NCBI GenBank assembly: GCA_900128585.1
Contig: LT642373.1
Span: forward strand, 1 to 20,603
Reading direction: 5' to 3'
DNA length: 20,603 nucleotides
Source of the DNA: Stramenopiles sp. TOSAG23-3
Taxonomy: Eukaryota; Sar
In this document: positions 17,588 to 20,603 of the stretch, one piece after another
Numbering within the stretch: position 1 is the first letter of the stretch
Layout: each line of letters starts with the position of its first letter
Notes under the pieces: model-generated
The model's input: only the letters and a program-made list of their open reading frames with translations
Told to the model about the DNA's origin: nothing
The model's database searches: none
Made by a program: the position numbers and the translations under genes

Positions 17588-17808
17588 ATAAAACTTTTCG
17601 CACCAAAAAAGAATTTTTAAAATTGAAATAAAATGAAAATATTAAAATACATAATTATTAAGAGAGAGTTGAAAGACAGAGACAGATTTTTTCAAAACTC
17701 CTTGTCAACACCTCGCGTGCTTAAACCCACGTCGCGCGCGCACAAAATATTTTCGTGCCGCGTGCCTTTTTATGTTTAAAGCACTCCTCCTCCTGCGAGA
17801 GATTGAGT
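17588..17808. other. Convergent 3' spacer
   Basis: Holds the 3' ends of two genes facing each other, 221 bases apart. The left half is AT-rich. The right half has a GC burst: CG alternation at 17733-17741 and CGTGCC repeated at 17754-17759 and 17761-17766. On the minus strand a CATAAA variant hexamer (17769-17774) lies about 35 bases past the stop of the minus-strand gene. Confidence 0.7.
17627..17632 (+). terminator. Candidate polyadenylation signal of HAD-like/PH gene
   Basis: AATAAA begins 40 bases after the TAG stop at 17585-17587, a normal distance for a compact genome, inside an AT-rich stretch. Confidence 0.5.
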
Positions 17809-18483
17809 TCAGGGACTCATGAGCTTCTTCACGTCGAGCCCAGCTTTGGCCCCAATTTCCAGGAGCCGTTCCCGACGTCTCTTTGCCCCTACACGGTTTC
17901 TAATGTGGTCCTGTAGAATCTCTGTGTGTATTTGCCAATCGCCACATTCCGACAACGCAACTTTGTCGGGGTCGTCGAAGGTGGCTGCGCTCCCTATTTT
18001 CAGCGTCTTCTTATGCCGCATTCCGTTGACTGACCTGGCCCTTGAGATCACCTTCCGTTGCTTGCTGCTGCCGGATTCGATATCATTCCACTCTTGTATT
18101 ATTTGATCCACACTGTCGCATAGACTTTCAATTTCGTCTAATTTCGTTGACACAGTTGTGTGTGTACTGGACGACAAGGACGAGGTCGGTCGCGAGCCAT
18201 GGGCCCGTTGCAATGACTTGCGAAGTGCAAAGGTTCCCTTTATGGACATTCTTCGGGGAGTGCTGTTGCGGCTCGACCCCGCTCCATTGGTTTGGAACGC
18301 CCCGAACACCCCAGCAACGGAATCCGACCGTTTCCATGGAACTTTAACCCACTTCGAATCCTCCTGTACAAATTTCACAGCCCGATGGTCGGCAGGTCGT
18401 GGCACGGACTTACACATCGACTCCTTCAGCGGATAAACGGACGTAATCCCAGCCGTTCGAATTCGGCTCCTTGAACTATTCAT
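17809..18483 (-). CDS. Hypothetical basic, serine-rich protein, 224 aa
   Basis: Not recognised. The ATG at 18483-18481 is preceded by an in-frame TAG ten to twelve bases upstream, so this is the first possible start in an unspliced reading; its context is weak. The stop is TGA at 17811-17809. The N-terminal two thirds are rich in Ser, Arg and Lys and look disordered, with RRMS and RKS contexts typical of basophilic kinase sites. A short predicted helix (LDEIESLCDSVDQIIQEW) lies near residues 114-131. The C-terminus looks helical and basic (WQIHTEILQDHIRNRV, then AKRRRERLLEIGAKAGLDVKKL). No catalytic motif, signal peptide or membrane segment is visible. It is longer than any frame opposite it and has coding-like composition. 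A regulatory or scaffold role would be a guess. Confidence 0.7.
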   Translation of the reverse strand: MNSSRSRIRTAGITSVYPLKESMCKSVPRPADHRAVKFVQEDSKWVKVPWKRSDSVAGVFGAFQTNGAGSSRNSTPRRMSIKGTFALRKSLQRAHGSRPTSSLSSSTHTTVSTKLDEIESLCDSVDQIIQEWNDIESGSSKQRKVISRARSVNGMRHKKTLKIGSAATFDDPDKVALSECGDWQIHTEILQDHIRNRVGAKRRRERLLEIGAKAGLDVKKLMSP

Positions 18484-18697
18484 ACGTACAAGCTACCCAG
18501 ACCTTTATTATTTTTGAGGGTATTAGCTCTTGTATGAACAAAAACAGAATAGGCTAGTTTCTTACAATGAAGACTTTCCTCTATGACAAATTCAAACACT
18601 TTCAAGTACAATTTTACGCGGTGAAACAAATCTTAACGCATATAACGTGATAATACGTGCACCACCATACATCATATGACATTTTGTAGATGCCAAC

Positions 18698-18728
18698 AAA
18701 GAAGAAGAAAGAAGAAAAGAAGAAGGAA
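18698..18728 (+). repeat. 31-nt polypurine tract
   Basis: Unbroken A/G run made mainly of GAA and GAAA units, followed closely by T10 at 18738-18747. It resembles the (GAA)8 tract 1 kb downstream. Confidence 0.9.
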
Positions 18729-19046
18729 TTGCTCATGTTTTTTTTTTCAAGAAAAACATTAAATACAACTATATATTTTTTGTATTGTCATGCCTATAAA
18801 AACATAGTGCCTATTGGGTATATAGTGATAGCATAAAGCTTTTAACTTCCAACTTGCACACGAAATCCTGCTGGCTCGGATGCTTGTCCTTGGCGCGAAA
18901 AAAAATCCGACTCGAATTTCAAAGTATGAAAGCGTTCTGTCCTAAAACGACAAAAAAACGATAGAATGACGTTTTGATGCATAAGTTTAGATCAGGCAAT
19001 TGTTCTGCTAACAATATCCGAGCGTCAACGAACGTTTATAAATTGT

Positions 19047-19086
19047 TTGTCCTCAATTGACTTGGAAATGCGGTTCCAAGGGACAA
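19047..19086. other. Interrupted stem-loop
   Basis: CTTGGAA (19061-19067) and TTCCAAG (19074-19080) form a perfect 7-bp stem around a 6-base loop. TTGTCC (19047-19052) and GGACAA (19081-19086) add 6 bp beyond an 8-base one-sided bulge. It could be a small RNA element, a protein-binding dyad or chance. Confidence 0.5.
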
Positions 19087-19452
19087 TTCCTTCTGAAATG
19101 GGCGATTTGGACCAAACGGCACCGAAATAATTGCTTATTTCTTTGCTACTTTTGCAAAAACCGAATGTATGGGCGTGTTTTGTCGTAGCTAAGAGGACAT
19201 CTCACCGTTTAAAATTATAAAAATTATCCTTTTTTGATAATTATCTCATCCTTTCAAATAGTTAACACAAAGTCAATTGCCATTTTTCAATTCCGCGCCA
19301 AGGATAGTCATCGCAAAATATTGTTTAAGGTACTATATATTTACATATAAAAATAACATTAAATATAATTAATTATAAATAATATACCTTAAATATATAA
19401 GCAAATTTACTGACTTGTCGTGTTTTTTTAAAATTTTATTTTGCCTTTTTTT

Positions 19453-19485
19453 ACAAACAAACAAACAAACCAAACACCAAACAAA
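19453..19485 (+). repeat. CAAA-type microsatellite
   Basis: An ACAA repeat of 18 bases (19453-19470) continues into degenerate CAAACACCAAACAAA. Confidence 0.9.
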
Positions 19486-19516
19486 TCCATTCCACCAACA
19501 AAATCCCAGGCTTTGA

Positions 19517-19540
19517 CCGCAACACCGCAACACCGCAACC
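19517..19540 (+). repeat. 8-bp tandem repeat (CCGCAACA)
   Basis: Two exact copies of CCGCAACA (19517-19524, 19525-19532) and a third differing at its last base (19533-19540). Confidence 0.9.
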
Positions 19541-19646
19541 TGCTTCCTTCGAGGCAACAAAAATGGTAAAAAAAAAATACGGAAAATAATATAACAGCTA
19601 CACAGTATCTATAGTAAAACAACAATCTCACACTTTATCTCGTCCT

Positions 19647-19661
19647 CCCTCCCTCCCGCCC
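19647..19661 (-). promoter_or_regulatory. Strong G-quadruplex motif (minus strand)
   Basis: The plus strand reads CCCTCCCTCCCGCCC, so the minus strand has four GGG tracts with single-base loops, the class known to form very stable parallel quadruplexes. The C-rich strand could form an i-motif. It lies about 400 bases upstream of the SMN-like start in otherwise AT-rich DNA. The motif is certain; a role is inferred. Confidence 0.7.
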
Positions 19662-19687
19662 TTCAATTCCTTCTCTTTTTTTTTCGC

Positions 19688-19711
19688 GAAGAAGAAGAAG
19701 AAGAAGAAGAA
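19688..19711 (+). repeat. (GAA)8 microsatellite
   Basis: Eight exact GAA units, then AAGAAAAGAA. It directly follows T9 and the palindrome TTCGCGAA (19683-19690, overlapping the first unit). A CTT-rich stretch at about 19770-19787 is roughly complementary. Confidence 0.95.
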
Positions 19712-19802
19712 AGAAAAGAATTTTATTAATATATTACACAGCAGGGCCACACTTCACATCTTCTCGTCATCTTTCTTCTTCTCCTCATACTACAAAAAAA
19801 AA

Positions 19803-19817
19803 AATAATAATAATAAT
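19803..19817 (+). repeat. (AAT)5 microsatellite
   Basis: Five AAT units follow an A-rich run. This is a simple-sequence repeat typical of the spacer. Confidence 0.9.
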
Positions 19818-20062
19818 TCTCTTGTTGTTGATTGAATATTTATTATAATATAATATACGATACATAACAGAATGCAATATTTGATTGTACTACAGTTTCA
19901 TTTCAAAAAGTCAATTCTAAACTATAGTCTGTTCCCATGTATTCAGCAGGAGTAGTACAGAATATTTGCCTAGACAAAGAACAAGTTTGTGCTCAAGTAT
20001 AGAGAGACGCAGTAACTACGCAACTGGACTTTGTTGCCGTTGGTCAACGAATCAGGCTCCAG

Positions 20063-20603
20063 ATGTTTTATGAACCTGAAAACGACGGTGCGGAGTCAGG
20101 TGAGCATGGGTATGGGGTTGGTCAGTACCCCAAAGGGTTTGATGGCGAAGGGGAGGGTGTTATTTTTCAACGCGAGAACGAGAGCATAAATATTTTCGAT
20201 GAGGACGCATGGGACGACTCCGCACTGCTAAAAGCGTTTAATGAAAGCCTGGAACAGTATCCTGCGGAAAGGTCAGGTCGGAACGACACGAGGCGTTCGT
20301 TGGGGCAGGGACACGGTAAAGAAAGGTCGCAGAAGGGCGGAAAAGGAAGAAGCCCGCGTGTTCCCGATTCGCAGACGGGACAATCTGATCGTTTGAATAA
20401 GGGAGGTTATGGCAACCAACCGTCTACCCTCGAAGAACAGTCTCCGTACGACCCATCGGCAAGGCATTCAAGATACAACTCGTATGGCAGTTCCAAGTCT
20501 CCTCCAAACTACTCCGAGGCTAGTCCGCCGTTTGTGCACCAGCACAATAACCTGCAGCGTAGGCGTCACTCTCCTGTTTCATACGATGACCGCCAGCATC
20601 GCT
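20063..20603 (+). CDS. SMN1: SMN-like protein, N-terminal part (3' partial)
   Basis: An open frame from ATG 20063 runs off the right edge (180 codons). An in-frame TAG at 20000-20002 precedes it and no ATG lies between, although the start context is weak. Residues 33-66 match the Gemin2-binding segment of survival motor neuron proteins: GVIFQRE, an acidic spacer, then DEDAWDDSALLKAFNESLEQY. Animal SMN has VLFRR, an acidic spacer, then IWDDTALIKAYDKAV (from memory), so the VxFxR element, WDD, AL and KA are shared with similar spacing. SMN with Gemin2 loads Sm rings on spliceosomal snRNAs. The remaining visible 110 residues are disordered, rich in Gly, Ser, Arg, Pro and Tyr (SPPNYSEASPPF, RRRHSP). 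Neither a Tudor domain nor the C-terminal YG box is seen before the edge. Family call is likely; orthology needs the missing part. Confidence 0.78.
   Translation, partial: MFYEPENDGAESGEHGYGVGQYPKGFDGEGEGVIFQRENESINIFDEDAWDDSALLKAFNESLEQYPAERSGRNDTRRSLGQGHGKERSQKGGKGRSPRVPDSQTGQSDRLNKGGYGNQPSTLEEQSPYDPSARHSRYNSYGSSKSPPNYSEASPPFVHQHNNLQRRRHSPVSYDDRQHR

Larger units (their letters stand above)
18484..20062. other. AT-rich divergent intergenic region, 1.6 kb
   Basis: Lies between two genes transcribed away from each other, so it should contain both promoters. I see no protein gene, tRNA, snRNA core or transposon ORF. Contents by position: a 31-base purine tract (18698-18728) and T10 (18738-18747); E2F-like GC boxes (18887-18897, 19294-19304); a stem-loop (19047-19086); CAAA repeats (19453-19485); an 8-bp tandem repeat (19517-19540); a G-quadruplex motif (19647-19661); T9 followed by TTCGCGAA (19676-19690); (GAA)8 (19688-19711); and (AAT)5 (19803-19817). 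A 5' UTR intron for the right-hand gene cannot be excluded. Confidence 0.75.

Noticed and set aside
17819-18347. Plus-strand open frames opposite the 224-residue gene
   Set aside because: They are shorter than the minus-strand frame, are Cys- and Pro-rich in a way typical of shadow frames, and have no domain pattern.
18879-19312. A MITE-like transposon bounded by the inverted GC boxes
   Set aside because: The repeats are only 11 exact bases, I see no target-site duplication and no further internal symmetry; kept only as a possibility within the E2F-like finding.
18484-20062. tRNA, U-snRNA or rRNA genes in the long spacer
   Set aside because: I looked for tRNA B-box-like GTTCGANTC with matching arms and for U1, U2, U5 and U6 core strings and found none on either strand.

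Overview
This looks like nuclear DNA from a flagellated or ciliated eukaryote, probably a unicellular one. Four lines of sequence evidence support that. A single open frame of more than 14 kb encodes HYDIN, a giant protein of the axonemal central pair. The spacers are very AT-rich, with homopolymers and simple repeats. Two + strand stops are followed by AATAAA polyadenylation-like hexamers. The last gene begins with the Gemin2-binding segment of an SMN-family snRNP-assembly protein. Stops TGA and TAG are used and no frame shows internal stops, so the standard code fits and a ciliate-type reassigned code is unlikely. The lineage cannot be settled by eye. An intron-poor protist (for example a stramenopile or another flagellate group) is plausible, but that is inference.

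Layout. 1-14031 (+): HYDIN, entering from the left edge already in frame (about 350-400 N-terminal residues are estimated missing by comparison with the animal protein), with no visible intron. 14032-14626: AT-rich spacer holding the HYDIN 3' end and a TATA-like element before the next gene. 14627-17587 (+): a 986-residue protein that appears to combine a degenerate HAD-phosphatase-like domain with PH-type domains. 17588-17808: short spacer between convergent genes. 17809-18483 (-): a 224-residue basic, serine-rich protein that I do not recognise. 18484-20062: about 1.6 kb of AT-rich divergent spacer with microsatellites, a strong G-quadruplex motif and GC-core E2F-like boxes. 20063-20603 (+): 5' part of an SMN-like gene, running off the right edge.

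The genes do not form an obvious pathway cluster. HYDIN belongs to ciliary motility and SMN to spliceosomal snRNP assembly, while the HAD-like/PH protein may act at membranes or as a scaffold. I found no mobile element, CRISPR array, rRNA or tRNA, and no clear novel system. The most interesting points are two apparent pseudoenzyme domains (an adenylate-kinase-like domain in HYDIN with a broken P-loop, and a HAD-like domain with lost catalytic residues), the intronless 14 kb HYDIN exon, the SMN-like N-terminus, and regulatory-looking structure in the 1.6 kb spacer.
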